From Helicobacter pylori NCTC 11637 = CCUG 17874 = ATCC 43504 = JCM 12093 (GTDB taxonomy: Bacteria > Campylobacterota > Campylobacteria > Campylobacterales > Helicobacteraceae): a DNA stretch of 64,000 nt. The translations under genes were made by a program, and so were the position numbers. Shown one piece after another: positions 8,676 through 18,075 of the stretch (positions are counted from its first letter, which is position 1; each line of letters begins with the position of its first letter). The notes under the pieces were generated by a model. That model did no database searches. It saw nothing but the letters and a program-made list of their open reading frames with translations, and was not told the origin of the DNA. The stretch spans positions 1,240,001-1,304,000 of the forward strand of contig NZ_LS483488.1 in the NCBI RefSeq assembly GCF_900478295.1, in the 5' to 3' direction.

Positions 8676-8752
8676 TGGTGCGCCCGAAGGGAGTCGAACC
8701 CCTAACCCCCAGATCCGAAGTCTGGTGCTCTATCCAATTGAGCTACGAACGC
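8676..8752 (-). tRNA. tRNA-Arg (anticodon TCG)
   Basis: 77 nt with encoded CCA. Acceptor GCGTTCG pairs with CGGGCGC using two G-U pairs. The anticodon stem is CCAGA/TCTGG and the loop CTTCGGA gives TCG, which reads CGA and related CGN codons. It lies 18 nt upstream of tRNA-Arg(TCT). Confidence 0.93.
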
Positions 8753-8812
8753 TTACAATTCAAATAAAGGAATGACTAACATAAAACTTGGTAAAACGCT
8801 TATTTAATGAGA

Positions 8813-8890
8813 TGGGGTGGAAGATGGGAATTGAACCCACGACCCTCAGGACCACAATCTGATGCTCTAACCGACTGAGCTACTCCCACC
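8813..8890 (-). tRNA. tRNA-His (anticodon GTG)
   Basis: 78 nt including CCA and the extra G at position -1 that marks tRNA-His: it pairs with C73 ahead of acceptor GTGGGAG/CTTCCAC. The anticodon loop TTGTGGT gives GTG. Sits between tRNA-Pro and tRNA-Arg(TCG). Confidence 0.97.
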
Positions 8891-8956
8891 ATTCAATGAA
8901 AGGAAGCGATATTCTACCAAAGAATTTTAAACAGAACAATAAATTATGCAAAAAAG

Positions 8957-9034
8957 TGGTCGGGGCGAAAGGATTCGAACCTTCGACCCCTTGGTCCCAA
9001 ACCAAGTGCGCTAACCAGACTGCGCTACGCCCCG
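8957..9034 (-). tRNA. tRNA-Pro (anticodon TGG)
   Basis: 78 nt with encoded CCA. Acceptor CGGGGCG/CGCCCCG, anticodon loop TTTGGGA giving TGG, T-loop TTCGAAT. First gene of the four-tRNA cluster. Confidence 0.97.
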
Positions 9035-9054
9035 AAATTTTCACATGAAGCGTT

Positions 9055-9060
9055 ATTATA
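9055..9060 (-). promoter_or_regulatory. -10 box of the tRNA cluster
   Basis: TATAAT on the minus strand (within GCTATAATAACG), 21 nt upstream of the tRNA-Pro 5' end, giving a short leader to be trimmed by RNase P. No other good -10 box lies between the four tRNAs, which suggests one transcript. Confidence 0.6.
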
Positions 9061-9216
9061 GCTGAATTTTCTAATTTTTGAGCGTAATTTTTCAAAAATG
9101 CCACTAAAATCAAAAGCGGCACTCAAAAATTATTAATCCAAACTCCCCCCACCCTTTTAAAAAGCTACTTTTTAAAAACAGCTCTCAATGATTCTAAGCT
9201 TTTCGTTTCTAAAAAA

Positions 9217-9966
9217 CTACTTTCGCTTTTTCATCTCGCTAGAAACTTTTTCATAATGTTCCATGTGTTTTTTGCTCAACTCTTTAGTGATATGCACCAT
9301 CACTTTGTGATAGGCTTGATTCATGATCTTTCTAATGGCTTGATCATGATCGGTTTCTTTAATCTTATGCACAAAAGTTTTGGGGACAAAACCTCCAGAA
9401 TTGGTGCGCCGCAATTCCACTCTTTCAATCACAGCCTCAATCTTTGAAATATCAACGCCAAAACTATGGATAATGTCTTCACTTTTTGGTTCAACAAAAT
9501 TCAAGTTCAAATACCCTGAAGACATGTCTATAACCTTTTCTTCATTTGCCGCATCGTTTTCTTCCACAATATCTTCTAAAATCGCCACATTCCCATCCAT
9601 GCGTAAAACGAGCAACGCTTTTTCTTTGATGTCTTGAGGGATTTCGCTAGCATCTTTAAATTGCGAAACGCTATAGCCTTTTCTCTCTAAAAAACTACTC
9701 AACTGGAGGAATAAAGACTTCTCAAACTCTTTTTGATAATTTTCAGGGATAACTTTATTGATCTCTATTTTAGGTTCGATCAAAACGACTAAATGGCTGT
9801 TTTTAGGCTCTTGCTTGCCTTTAATAGGATAGTGGAAATGCAACTCCACGGACTCGCCCGTATTATTGTGCTGCTGCTTTGCAGGCATTCCATCAGCCAA
9901 AGCCGTATAAAACGCCCCACTCGCTAATAGCGATCCTAAAACGATTGCCAAACTACCTTTTTTCAT
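9217..9966 (-). CDS. HpaA paralogue (neuraminyllactose-binding haemagglutinin-like)
   Basis: 249 aa from the ATG at 9966, chosen because GAAAGGAAG lies just upstream and the product begins with a signal peptide (MKKGSLAIVLGSLLASGAFY). The body aligns by eye with HpaA, the flagellar-sheath adhesin and lipoprotein: FVEPKSEDIIHSFGVDISKIE, then a SGGFV segment and the C-terminal AIRKIMNQAYHKVMVHITKEL. Unlike HpaA there is no lipobox cysteine, so it would be a soluble periplasmic or outer-surface protein. The KRTIQK-type motif of HpaA is not conserved. Corresponds to HP0410. It ends about 180 nt from the tRNA cluster. Confidence 0.88.
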   Translation of the reverse strand: MKKGSLAIVLGSLLASGAFYTALADGMPAKQQHNNTGESVELHFHYPIKGKQEPKNSHLVVLIEPKIEINKVIPENYQKEFEKSLFLQLSSFLERKGYSVSQFKDASEIPQDIKEKALLVLRMDGNVAILEDIVEENDAANEEKVIDMSSGYLNLNFVEPKSEDIIHSFGVDISKIEAVIERVELRRTNSGGFVPKTFVHKIKETDHDQAIRKIMNQAYHKVMVHITKELSKKHMEHYEKVSSEMKKRK

Positions 9967-10005
9967 TAACTTCCTTTCTTTCTTTTTCTTTAAAATCAAT
10001 TCCTA

Positions 10006-10011
10006 ATCTTA
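10006..10011 (-). promoter_or_regulatory. -10 box of the HpaA paralogue
   Basis: TAAGAT on the minus strand (GGGTAAGATTAGG), 40 nt before the chosen ATG at 9966. It lies in the 51-nt gap after guaA's stop codon. Confidence 0.35.
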
Positions 10012-10050
10012 CCCAAAAAATCCCACTTTTAGCGCTATTTTTTAAGATAA

Positions 10051-11577
10051 TCATTCCCATTCAATCGTTCCTGGTGGTTTAGAGGTAATATCATACACCA
10101 CCCTATTGATACCGCTCACTTCATTAGTGATACGATTAGAAACCTTTTCTAAAAAAGAATGCTCTAAAAATGAAAAGCTCGCCGTCATGCCATCGCTCGC
10201 ATTTACCGCTCTTAAACAAATAGCGTTTTCATAAGTGCGATTATCCCCCATAACCCCCACAGAATTGACATTCAACAGCACGCAAAAAGCTTGCCAAACC
10301 TTGTCATACAAATTGGCTTTTTTAAGTTCCTCTATAAAAATAAAATCCGCTTCTTGCAAGCGTTTGATCTTACTCTCGCTGACTTCGCCTAAAATCCTTA
10401 CAGCAAGCCCAGGCCCTGGAAAGGGGTGGTGCATTAAAAAATCCTGGCTAACGCCCAATTCCTTACCCAACAAACGCGCCTCATCTTTAAACAATTCCCT
10501 TAAAGGCTCTATGAGTTTAAAGTCCATCCATTCAGGCAGTCCGCCCACATTATGGTGGGTTTTGATCACTTTTGAAGGCCCTTTAACGCTCACGGATTCA
10601 ATCACATCAGGGTATAAAGTGCCTTGGGCTAAAAACTCAATTTTGCCTTTTAAATGGTGCTTCTTGGCTTCTTTTTCAAACACTTCAATAAAGGTTTCGC
10701 CGATGATTTTTCGCTTCAATTCAGGCTCGCTCACGCCCTTTAATTTAGACAAAAAGATTCCTTTAGCGTCTATCGTGTTTAAGGGGATTTGCAAGTCTTT
10801 AAACATCGCTTGCACTTTTTCTTTTTCATTTTTACGCAACAAGCCATGATCCACAAAAACAGCGATCAAATTATCCTTAATGGCTCTGTGCAATAGCGTA
10901 GCGACCACCGTAGAATCCACGCCCCCACTCACCGCGCACAAAACCTTAGCGTCAGCAATTTTTTCTTTCAATCGCGCGATTTCTCTTTGAGCGAAATGCT
11001 GCATCCCCCAAGTTTTTTCACAGCCGCAAACTAAAAGGGCAAAATTTTCTAAAATCTTACCCCCTTCTTCGCTTTGAATGACTTCTGGGTGGAATTGCAA
11101 GCCAAAAATCTTGCCGTTTTCAATCGCACAATGGGGGGAATTAGGGCTTTTTGCAAGAGTAGTGAAGCCTTTAGGCAATTCTATGACTTTATCCATATGG
11201 CTCATCCACACAAGGCTTTTAATCTTCACGCCTTCAAAAATCACGGAATTTTGAGTGATTTCTAAAACAGCCTTACCAAATTCTTGCTCATTCGCACCAA
11301 CCACTACCCCCCCAAAAAAATCCACCAGATACTGCATGCCGTAGCAAATCCCTAAAATCGGCACATTCAAATCAAAGATTTTCTCGTTAGGCTTGTAAGC
11401 GTCTTTAGCGTACACGCTCGCTGGCCCCCCACTCAAAATCAAACCTTTAGGGGCTTTTTTTTGAATGTTTTCTATGCTTTCAAAAAAAGGGACTATTTCT
11501 GTATAAATCCCGCTCTCTCTCAATCTTCTAGCGATCAGCTGTGTGTATTGGCTCCCAAAATCTAATACTAAAATCAT
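10051..11577 (-). CDS. guaA: GMP synthase (glutamine-hydrolysing)
   Basis: 508 aa. GuaA converts XMP to GMP with ATP and glutamine in the cytoplasm. The N-terminal class I glutamine amidotransferase domain has its nucleophile Cys78 in LGICYGMQ and the His-Glu pair in LQFHPEVIQ. The ATP-pyrophosphatase domain shows the SGGVDST P-loop in [12 protein letters not shown], and the C-terminal dimerisation domain ends in the conserved [11 protein letters not shown]. Full family length. Its ATG overlaps the TGA of the upstream HP0408-like gene by 4 nt (ATGA), indicating translational coupling. Confidence 0.98.
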   Translation of the reverse strand: MILVLDFGSQYTQLIARRLRESGIYTEIVPFFESIENIQKKAPKGLILSGGPASVYAKDAYKPNEKIFDLNVPILGICYGMQYLVDFFGGVVVGANEQEFGKAVLEITQNSVIFEGVKIKSLVWMSHMDKVIELPKGFTTLAKSPNSPHCAIENGKIFGLQFHPEVIQSEEGGKILENFALLVCGCEKTWGMQHFAQREIARLKEKIADAKVLCAVSGGVDSTVVATLLHRAIKDNLIAVFVDHGLLRKNEKEKVQAMFKDLQIPLNTIDAKGIFLSKLKGVSEPELKRKIIGETFIEVFEKEAKKHHLKGKIEFLAQGTLYPDVIESVSVKGPSKVIKTHHNVGGLPEWMDFKLIEPLRELFKDEARLLGKELGVSQDFLMHHPFPGPGLAVRILGEVSESKIKRLQEADFIFIEELKKANLYDKVWQAFCVLLNVNSVGVMGDNRTYENAICLRAVNASDGMTASFSFLEHSFLEKVSNRITNEVSGINRVVYDITSKPPGTIEWE

Positions 11578-12071
11578 CGCTCATTCTTTATTTTTGTTTG
11601 TGTTTTATCATACTGACTCTTATAATCCACTCTGTGGCTCTCAGCCAACTCAGGCGCTTTTTGCACAAACCAGCGTTCTAATTTTTCTAATTCGTATCTG
11701 TAATTTCCACCTTTGGAGCAATACTGAGAATCAATCAGCGAAAACGCATAGAGCGTCTTACTTTCTTTAGATTGGAATAAAAACTCCTTATGGAATAGCG
11801 CTTTTTTAGGCATGCCGCTCATCAGAGATTCAGGCAATAAAAAAGCGTCAAAACCACAAAGGACTTTTTTACTCAATTTGTTGCTTTTGGTAACCACAAA
11901 AATGAGATCTGTTTTCATGTCTTGTTTAAAAGCTAATGAAAGCACATTTAAAAAGGGCAGAGCTAAACTTTTATCCACTCTAACCTTAAAAGCTTTAAAA
12001 TCCCCTAATAAGACCCCCATAAACAAAACCAACCCCACGCAACATTTCAAACTCATTTGAAAAACGCTCAT
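11574..12071 (-). CDS. exported hypothetical protein upstream of guaA
   Basis: 165 aa, HP0408 by order. A signal peptide is evident ([20 protein letters not shown], starting at Met6). The rest has several Lys/Leu-rich strands, a tyrosine-rich segment ([19 protein letters not shown]) and a charged C-terminus. No family recognised. The ATGA overlap with guaA ties the two in one operon, though an exported protein has no obvious role with GMP synthase. Either Met1 or Met6 may be the start. Confidence 0.75.
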   Translation of the reverse strand: MSVFQMSLKCCVGLVLFMGVLLGDFKAFKVRVDKSLALPFLNVLSLAFKQDMKTDLIFVVTKSNKLSKKVLCGFDAFLLPESLMSGMPKKALFHKEFLFQSKESKTLYAFSLIDSQYCSKGGNYRYELEKLERWFVQKAPELAESHRVDYKSQYDKTQTKIKNER

Positions 12072-12129
12072 CTTTTATAATCCTTGACTTATCATCGGTT
12101 GCATAACCACAAGTTACATGACGCAAAGT

Positions 12130-12135
12130 ATTATA
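12130..12135 (-). promoter_or_regulatory. -10 box of the HP0408-guaA operon
   Basis: TATAAT on the minus strand, inside TATATTATAATAC, 58 nt upstream of the HP0408-like ATG. The 172-nt spacer back to the molybdo-enzyme gene contains no other clear signal. Confidence 0.55.
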
Positions 12136-12243
12136 ATATAAAAATTGAGAATCACCCCACGCTTTGGCTTGGCTAGTATCAAGTCTTTAGTTATTAAGCC
12201 TTTATTGGGTAAAAACACTCTCATGCTAGTATTTTCACTCCGT

Positions 12244-14634
12244 TTAAGCCCCAATGATGCTTGGTGTTGAAATAGAATGATAGGGTTTGACTAATTCATA
12301 TCTTCTGAGTCTTCTGATATTAACTAAGGCGGTATTGGCTGAAATGGCTTGTGTCATGCTGCTTGTGGGGCGCAAAGAAGTGAGCGTATTCACATGCCCT
12401 CCATTGCATCGTGGGTTTCTAACCCTCTCATCTTCTGGGTCATACCACGCCCCTTTTTGGATACTCAAAACCCCTTGACGGATATTCTTAGTTACAAACG
12501 CCCCTGCTAACAACCTCCCCCTAGCGTTAAACACTTCTACAATTTCACCATGCCTAATGCCTAATTTATTAGCGTCTAGTTCGTTGATCATTACAGGCTC
12601 TCTGCCTTGAATTTTATACACATTCCTAACCCAAGTGTTATCAAGCTGTGAATTGACACGGTATTTTGGGTGCGGGGAGATCAAATGGAACGGATAAGTC
12701 TCAGCCATTTTAGAGCCTAGCCACTCAGCTGGCTCAAACCAAGTAGGATGCCCTTTAAAATCGGCCAGTTTAAAATCCGCGCATTTTTGAGAAAAAATTT
12801 GAATTTTCCCGCTCTCTGTATCCAGTTTATTACTAATAGGGTCTTGCCTGAATTTCGCATGACGCACAAACTTTCTCGCATTTTCAGGGATTTCAAACTC
12901 CACAAAGCCATCCCTCCAAAATTGATCAAACGATTTCAAAGTAGGGCCATCGCTTTTTTCATAAAGGCCCTTAATCCATTCCACGTAACTCTTAGATTCA
13001 GTGAATTTCTGCTCTGTTTCATTGCCCCCAATGCGTAAAGCAAGCTGTCTGAAAATCTCATAATCGTCTTTAGATTCATAAACAGGCTCTACCACCTTAC
13101 GCATGGCATAAACCACATTCTTAGAATAACTCCCTCCAAAAGTAATATCATCTCTTTCCATAGTGCTAGTGGAAGCAAAGACAATATCAGCAAATTTTGC
13201 CGTAGGCGTCCACCAAGGCTCATGCACGATCACGCAATCTAAGGTCCTTAAAGCGCGAATCAGCTCGTTTGTATCAGCTTCATGCCCTAATAAATCCGCC
13301 CCACAATTGTAGATCATTTTGATTTTAGGTAATTTAAGTTTTTTACCCATAAAATCAATTTCTTTATCCGGATTCAAAATCGCTTCAGAAACTCTAGATG
13401 CTGGAATAGTGCTTTTTACAGAATTATGCCCTTGCGAAATCATAGGAACAATTCTTGCCCCTGAGCTTGCTTGAGCGTTCCCTCCATAATGCATAGAAAA
13501 GCCAAAGCCCCCACCAGATAAGCCCACTTGACCAATCATACTGGCTAAAACAATTAACGCCCAATCCGGTTGCTCGCCATACTGAGCTCTTTGCATGGCC
13601 CAATTACCCGCTAAAAAAGTGCGCTTAGAAACAAACAAATCCGCTAATTCTTTGATTTTTTCTGCACTCACTCCAGTGATTTGAGACGCCCATTGTAAAT
13701 TCTTAGGTGCATTATCGCTCTCTCCTAGCAAATAGGGTAAGAATTTATCAAAACCATCAGTGTATTTAGCGATAAACGCTTTATCATATTGATTGCTTGT
13801 ATAAAGATAATGCATCATGCCTAGCATTAACGCTACATCAGTGTTAGGGCGAATGGGTATCCATTCAGCATTAAAGGCTTGAGCGGTTTCGGTATAAATG
13901 GGATCGATACTGATGAATTTAATACCAGCTCTTTTATACTTGGGGTAGTAGCTGTCATTGACATGGTTTGGCACAAAATAATCAATGCGGTTGCACTTGA
14001 GTAAATCTGCCCCCCACATGACATACACCTTACAATTTTTAATCATCTCTTCATGCGTGGTTTGTTGCGAATAAACTTCCATATCCCCTACAATCATAGG
14101 GTTTATTCTTGCAGCCGCGCCATTACTATATTCCCCATCAGTGCCAATAGCCCCCCCTAAAGTCGTGTTAAAAAAACGCCATGCTAAATGATGGCAACGA
14201 TGCAAGCTGCCCGCATGCCCCCAGCCACCATAACTGGCATTATAGATGTTTTCTTTAGGGATTTCTTTAAGCTTTTTAGCCGCTAAATCCAACGCCACAT
14301 CCCAACTCACGCGCACAAACTCTTCTCTCCCGCGCAATTCTTTGTGGTTTTTTTTGTTTTCTAAGAAACTCTTGCGCACGCAAGGATACTTCACTCTACT
14401 ATCTGAATACACCCTATCAACCATCGCTTTTAACATCATGGTAGGGTTATAATCGCTCTTTTGGGGGACAATATCTTTAATCACTCCATTTTGAACCTTT
14501 GCGATAAAGGAACCAAAATGCGTTGCATGCGGAATGGATTCTACTTTTTCAAAAACACCAACAGCTTTCAAACAATTAGTGCTAGCGAGCGCGATGGGGA
14601 CTTTTGTTAGGATACTTCTGCGTGAAATGGACAT
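12244..14634 (-). CDS. molybdopterin oxidoreductase, BisC/TorA type, Tat-exported
   Basis: 796 aa, HP0407, named biotin sulfoxide reductase (bisC) in early annotations. The N-terminus SRRSILTKVPIALAS (residues 4-18) is a twin-arginine signal, so the enzyme should be periplasmic. The body follows the DMSO-reductase family: YGGWGHAGSLHRCHHLAWRF, then EYSNGAAARINPMIVGD (probably carrying the Mo-ligand serine), the GLSGGGFGFSMHYGGNA segment, and a C-terminal molydopterin-dinucleotide-binding domain (TYPFHLISPHPKYRVNSQLD, then GRLLAGAFVTK). There is no N-terminal 4Fe-4S Cys motif, as in TorA/BisC. Periplasmic location argues for an S- or N-oxide, such as methionine sulfoxide, rather than cytoplasmic biotin sulfoxide. 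Confidence 0.9.
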   Translation of the reverse strand: MSISRRSILTKVPIALASTNCLKAVGVFEKVESIPHATHFGSFIAKVQNGVIKDIVPQKSDYNPTMMLKAMVDRVYSDSRVKYPCVRKSFLENKKNHKELRGREEFVRVSWDVALDLAAKKLKEIPKENIYNASYGGWGHAGSLHRCHHLAWRFFNTTLGGAIGTDGEYSNGAAARINPMIVGDMEVYSQQTTHEEMIKNCKVYVMWGADLLKCNRIDYFVPNHVNDSYYPKYKRAGIKFISIDPIYTETAQAFNAEWIPIRPNTDVALMLGMMHYLYTSNQYDKAFIAKYTDGFDKFLPYLLGESDNAPKNLQWASQITGVSAEKIKELADLFVSKRTFLAGNWAMQRAQYGEQPDWALIVLASMIGQVGLSGGGFGFSMHYGGNAQASSGARIVPMISQGHNSVKSTIPASRVSEAILNPDKEIDFMGKKLKLPKIKMIYNCGADLLGHEADTNELIRALRTLDCVIVHEPWWTPTAKFADIVFASTSTMERDDITFGGSYSKNVVYAMRKVVEPVYESKDDYEIFRQLALRIGGNETEQKFTESKSYVEWIKGLYEKSDGPTLKSFDQFWRDGFVEFEIPENARKFVRHAKFRQDPISNKLDTESGKIQIFSQKCADFKLADFKGHPTWFEPAEWLGSKMAETYPFHLISPHPKYRVNSQLDNTWVRNVYKIQGREPVMINELDANKLGIRHGEIVEVFNARGRLLAGAFVTKNIRQGVLSIQKGAWYDPEDERVRNPRCNGGHVNTLTSLRPTSSMTQAISANTALVNIRRLRRYELVKPYHSISTPSIIGA

Positions 14635-14673
14635 GGTTCTCCTTCAAGCTTGCATTCTGTTAAAACACCCCAA

Positions 14674-14679
14674 ATTCTA
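14674..14679 (-). promoter_or_regulatory. -10 box of the molybdo-enzyme gene
   Basis: TAGAAT on the minus strand (ATGTTAGAATTTGG), 40 nt upstream of the ATG. A strong GAAGGAG ribosome site follows. Confidence 0.45.
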
Positions 14680-14737
14680 ACATAGATTCACCTAAAATTA
14701 CCGCTAATAAAATCCCACTATTGAGATTAATTTGAAA

Positions 14738-15328
14738 CTACTTTTTATTCACGCTGCTCATGTCAGCGACTTTCCCCCACATCAAGCGGTATTTCCTCTT
14801 CATGAATTCAATTTCTTCTCTCGCTTGATTGAGTTCATCTCGCAAAAGATCAATGGTTTTTTTATCTTCTTCATAGACTTCTTGCATAGAAATTAAAGCG
14901 TCTTTTAAAAACATGTTTTCATTTTTAAAGGCTGAAATCGTTTCGTCTTTAGCGCTAATGACTTTATCATGCAAGTTTAAAATCGTGTTAATGGTTTTTT
15001 CCACAAACACAGGCTCTAAAGAACGCCCGTTCATATCCATAGAAATCAAATTATTTTCTACCTTTTTGATTAAAGCGTTTGTCCCGCTGCTCGCATCAAT
15101 TAAAAGCTTGTTGTGGCTTATTTTGCTCTTGATTTTACCAAGATTGACTAATTCTAAAATCCTTTCTTTAGGAAGCCCTGAAAGGCGGCTGAACTCTTCT
15201 AATTCAAGCCATGCTAAAGCACTCAAATCCTCTAAAACCACCGGCTCTTTAGACTCTTTTTCTTTATCCTCTACTTCTTGCTCATTTTGTTGTGTCGCTT
15301 GCGCTTTGTTCAAATCTAAAATATCCAA
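14738..15328 (-). CDS. DUF3972-like coiled-coil protein
   Basis: 196 aa from a TTG start preceded by AAGGAAAAA. Residues 1-35 are acidic and low in complexity. About 36-75 (LAWLELEEFSRLSGLPKERI) look like a small helical DNA-binding or adaptor domain, and 100-190 form a long coiled coil (KDETISAFKNENMFLKDALI, then IDLLRDELNQAREEIEFMKRK). I believe this is the Campylobacterota-specific DUF3972 family (HP0406), function unknown. It starts 25 nt after the stop of the NifS-like gene and is probably in its operon. Confidence 0.75.
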   Translation of the reverse strand: MDILDLNKAQATQQNEQEVEDKEKESKEPVVLEDLSALAWLELEEFSRLSGLPKERILELVNLGKIKSKISHNKLLIDASSGTNALIKKVENNLISMDMNGRSLEPVFVEKTINTILNLHDKVISAKDETISAFKNENMFLKDALISMQEVYEEDKKTIDLLRDELNQAREEIEFMKRKYRLMWGKVADMSSVNKK

Positions 15329-15353
15329 ATTTTTCCTTAAAAATAGTTTTAGC

Positions 15354-16676
15354 TTAACGCAATTTTTTAACCGCTTTTTTCAAGCTGTCTAGCAAATAAT
15401 CAATATCGTTTATGGAATGCGTGAAGTGCAAGCTCACTCTAAGCCATCCGGGTTTAGCGTTAAAATCGCTTGACTTTTGAGCGTTAAGATTCAATAAATC
15501 ATGCCCATAAGGCCCTGCGCAAGAGCAACCTGCCCGGGTCTCAATAGCGTATTCATAGCTTAAAACCCTCGCTAAATCATAGGGCGAAATCCCCCCAATA
15601 TTAAAAGCCACTACCCCCACACGACTCGCTGTTAAATTCCCATAAATATTAATAGCGGGCAAGTCTTTTAAGCCATGCATGAGCACTCTTAAAAGGTTAT
15701 TTTCTTTCTTGTGGATAAAATCCAAACCGCATTCATCTCTTAATTGATACGCTAGAGCGCTCCTGTAAAATTGCAACAATCCTGGCGTGCCAAATTCTTC
15801 CCTTAAAGGCAATTCATCAATAAATTCATGCCGTGTGCAATTAGCGTATTTAATCACGCCCCCTGCGCTAAAACTCGGGGCGATCTGCGTGTCAATCAAA
15901 TCTTTAGAAATGCCTAAAAGACCGCACCCTCCAATGCCCCCTAAAAGCTTATGAGGCGCATAAAAACCGGTTTGGTACTCGCAATCTTTAGGGTTGGCAT
16001 GCGCGCTAAAATTCGCTAAATCCAAAGCCAAAGCGGCCTTATATTTCTTGCACAATGATGAAACTTCTTTTAAGGGCGTGAGCAGTCCGGTTACATTAGA
16101 AGCCGCGCTCATAGAAACCAGGCTGTTAGGGGATTTTTTTAAAGTTTGCTCTAAAATTTCTAAATCCAACAAGCCATGTTCATTCAAAGGGATACGCGCC
16201 ACTTCACACAAGCCTTCACGCCAACTGATTTCATTAGAATGATGCTCATAAGGCCCTACAATCACACGCTTTAAAGCCATATCTTTCAAATACGGCTCTA
16301 AATTTTTCTTCGTTTTTGAAGGGATACACACCCCTAAAATTTCTTGAAATTTCTTAATCGCTGAACTCGCCCCATACCCCGCGCTCAAGACGCAATGATT
16401 AGCGCTCAAATTTAAAGAACGCTTTAACTTTTCTTGGCACTCTTTTAAAAGCATGCCCATTAAAATCGCATGTTTAGAAGCGATGGAATGAGCGTTCGCG
16501 TAATAAGGCAGTAAGGATTTCACGCGTTTTTCCACTAAAGCGCTCGCTAAACCTGAAGCCCCCCAGTCAAAATAAGACACCCCTTTTTTTAAGATAATAC
16601 TAGATTTAACCTGCTCTAAAACGCTCTCGTTAGGGTTGAGTAAAGGGGCAAAACTCCTGTTTAAAAACGCTTGCAC
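15354..16676 (-). CDS. class V aminotransferase, cysteine desulfurase-like
   Basis: 440 aa, HP0405, a NifS-like protein distinct from the main H. pylori NifS. PLP-enzyme features: the ALDLANFSAHANP segment carries the PLP-binding Asp, YAPHKLLGGIGGCGLL holds the Schiff-base Lys, and a cysteine-rich loop near the C-terminus (ETRAGCSCAGPYGHDLLN) occupies the position of the catalytic Cys. The sequence is closer to SufS/Csd-type or isopenicillin-epimerase-like enzymes than to NifS/IscS, so desulfurase activity is likely but not certain. Start is a GTG with weak ribosome signals. It lies 17 nt downstream of the HIT gene. Confidence 0.82.
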   Translation of the reverse strand: MQAFLNRSFAPLLNPNESVLEQVKSSIILKKGVSYFDWGASGLASALVEKRVKSLLPYYANAHSIASKHAILMGMLLKECQEKLKRSLNLSANHCVLSAGYGASSAIKKFQEILGVCIPSKTKKNLEPYLKDMALKRVIVGPYEHHSNEISWREGLCEVARIPLNEHGLLDLEILEQTLKKSPNSLVSMSAASNVTGLLTPLKEVSSLCKKYKAALALDLANFSAHANPKDCEYQTGFYAPHKLLGGIGGCGLLGISKDLIDTQIAPSFSAGGVIKYANCTRHEFIDELPLREEFGTPGLLQFYRSALAYQLRDECGLDFIHKKENNLLRVLMHGLKDLPAINIYGNLTASRVGVVAFNIGGISPYDLARVLSYEYAIETRAGCSCAGPYGHDLLNLNAQKSSDFNAKPGWLRVSLHFTHSINDIDYLLDSLKKAVKKLR

Positions 16677-16693
16677 GAAATACCACCAACCTT

Positions 16694-17008
16694 TTAATGC
16701 ATATCCTCGCTTAAAATATGAAAATGCAAATGCATCACCTCTTGCCCGGCGTTTTTACCCACATTCGTTAAAAGCTTGTAGCCCTTTTCTTTGATGCCTA
16801 ATTTTTCCACCACTTCAAAAATAAAACTTGTCATTTGAGCCATAAGCTCTGGGGTGATGCCATTAAAATCCTGAATGCTTTGTTTGGGGATCACTAACGC
16901 ATGCACTTTAGCTTTAGGGTTAATGTCATAAAAGGATAAAAAACGCTCGTTTTCTAAAATCTTAGAACAAGGGATTTCGCCTTGGATTATTTTTTCAAAC
17001 ACATTCAT
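16694..17008 (-). CDS. HIT-family nucleotide hydrolase
   Basis: 104 aa. The HIT motif is HLHFH in QEVMHLHFHILSEDMH at the C-terminus; the N-terminal MNVFEKIIQGEIPCSKILE is typical of Hint-type purine nucleoside phosphoramidases. Such proteins hydrolyse AMP-linked phosphoramidates. Early annotation calls this a protein kinase C inhibitor homologue (HP0404), a historic misnomer. A ribosome site AAGGGAG precedes the ATG. It is divergent from pheS across an 80-nt spacer with overlapping -10 boxes, and is followed by the NifS-like and DUF3972-like genes. Confidence 0.93.
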   Translation of the reverse strand: MNVFEKIIQGEIPCSKILENERFLSFYDINPKAKVHALVIPKQSIQDFNGITPELMAQMTSFIFEVVEKLGIKEKGYKLLTNVGKNAGQEVMHLHFHILSEDMH

Positions 17009-17050
17009 GCTTTTTTGCTCCCTTTTAAGGTTTTTCTTTTATTAAAGTTG

Positions 17051-17057
17051 TATTATA
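17051..17057. promoter_or_regulatory. overlapping divergent -10 boxes (HIT gene / pheS)
   Basis: The 7-nt string TATTATA contains TATTAT on the plus strand, 38 nt before the pheS start, and TATAAT on the minus strand, 44 nt before the HIT-gene ATG. Two polymerases could not occupy both at once, so the promoters may compete. Confidence 0.45.
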
Positions 17058-17088
17058 GCTTTTTAAAAATAAAATATAAGGATCGTTA

Positions 17089-18075
17089 TTGCACACCTTA
17101 ATAGAACGCTTAGAAAAGGTTACTAACAGCAAAGAGTTAGAAGAAGCGCGTTTGAATGCTTTGGGTAAAAAGGGGGTTTTTGCGGATAAATTCAACCAGC
17201 TCAAAAACCTGAACGGCGAAGAAAAAAACGCCTTTGCTAAAGAAATCCACCACTATAAACAAGCGTTTGAAAAAGCCTTTGAATGGAAAAAAAAGGCTAT
17301 TTTAGAGCTTGAATTAGAAGAACGCTTGAAAAAAGAAAAAATTGATGTGAGCTTGTTTAACGCTATTAAAACAAGCTCTTCTCACCCTTTGAATTATACT
17401 AAAAATAAAATCATTGAATTTTTCACCCCATTAGGATACAAGCTTGAAATCGGCTCTTTAGTGGAAGATGATTTCCATAATTTCAGCGCTTTAAACTTGC
17501 CCCCTTACCACCCTGCAAGAGACATGCAAGACACTTTCTATTTTAAAGATCACAAGCTTTTAAGGACCCACACTTCGCCCGTGCAAATCCACACCATGCA
17601 AGAACAAACCCCACCCATTAAAATGATCTGTTTAGGCGAAACCTTTAGGCGCGATTATGATTTGACTCATACGCCTATGTTCCATCAAATTGAAGGGCTT
17701 GTCGTGGATCAAAAAGGGAATATCCGTTTCACGCACTTAAAGGGCGTGATCGAAGACTTTTTGCATTATTTCTTTGGCGGCGTGCAATTAAGGTGGCGCT
17801 CTAGCTTTTTCCCTTTCACAGAGCCAAGCGCTGAAGTGGATATTAGCTGCGTGTTTTGCAAGCAAGAAGGCTGTAGGGTTTGCTCGCACACAGGTTGGCT
17901 AGAAGTGTTGGGTTGCGGCATGGTCAATAATGCGGTGTTTGAAGCCATAGGGTATGAGAATGTGAGTGGGTTTGCTTTTGGCATGGGGATTGAAAGATTA
18001 GCCATGCTGACTTGCCAAATCAATGATTTGCGCAGTTTCTTTGAAACTGATTTGAGAGTGTTGGAGAGCTTTTAA
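17089..18075 (+). CDS. pheS: phenylalanyl-tRNA synthetase alpha subunit
   Basis: 328 aa from a TTG start with ATAAGGAT 7 nt upstream. Class II synthetase: N-terminal coiled coil (residues 1-85), motif 2 around [20 protein letters not shown], and motif 3 in [18 protein letters not shown] near the C-terminus. Works as an (alpha-beta)2 tetramer with PheT to charge tRNA-Phe. The TAA stop overlaps the pheT ATG by one nucleotide (TAATG), which couples translation of the two subunits. Confidence 0.98.
   Translation: MHTLIERLEKVTNSKELEEARLNALGKKGVFADKFNQLKNLNGEEKNAFAKEIHHYKQAFEKAFEWKKKAILELELEERLKKEKIDVSLFNAIKTSSSHPLNYTKNKIIEFFTPLGYKLEIGSLVEDDFHNFSALNLPPYHPARDMQDTFYFKDHKLLRTHTSPVQIHTMQEQTPPIKMICLGETFRRDYDLTHTPMFHQIEGLVVDQKGNIRFTHLKGVIEDFLHYFFGGVQLRWRSSFFPFTEPSAEVDISCVFCKQEGCRVCSHTGWLEVLGCGMVNNAVFEAIGYENVSGFAFGMGIERLAMLTCQINDLRSFFETDLRVLESF

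Noticed and set aside
8880-9122. An 80-codon minus-strand ORF
   Set aside because: It reads through the tRNA-Pro gene and ends in tRNA-His; the coding look is accidental.
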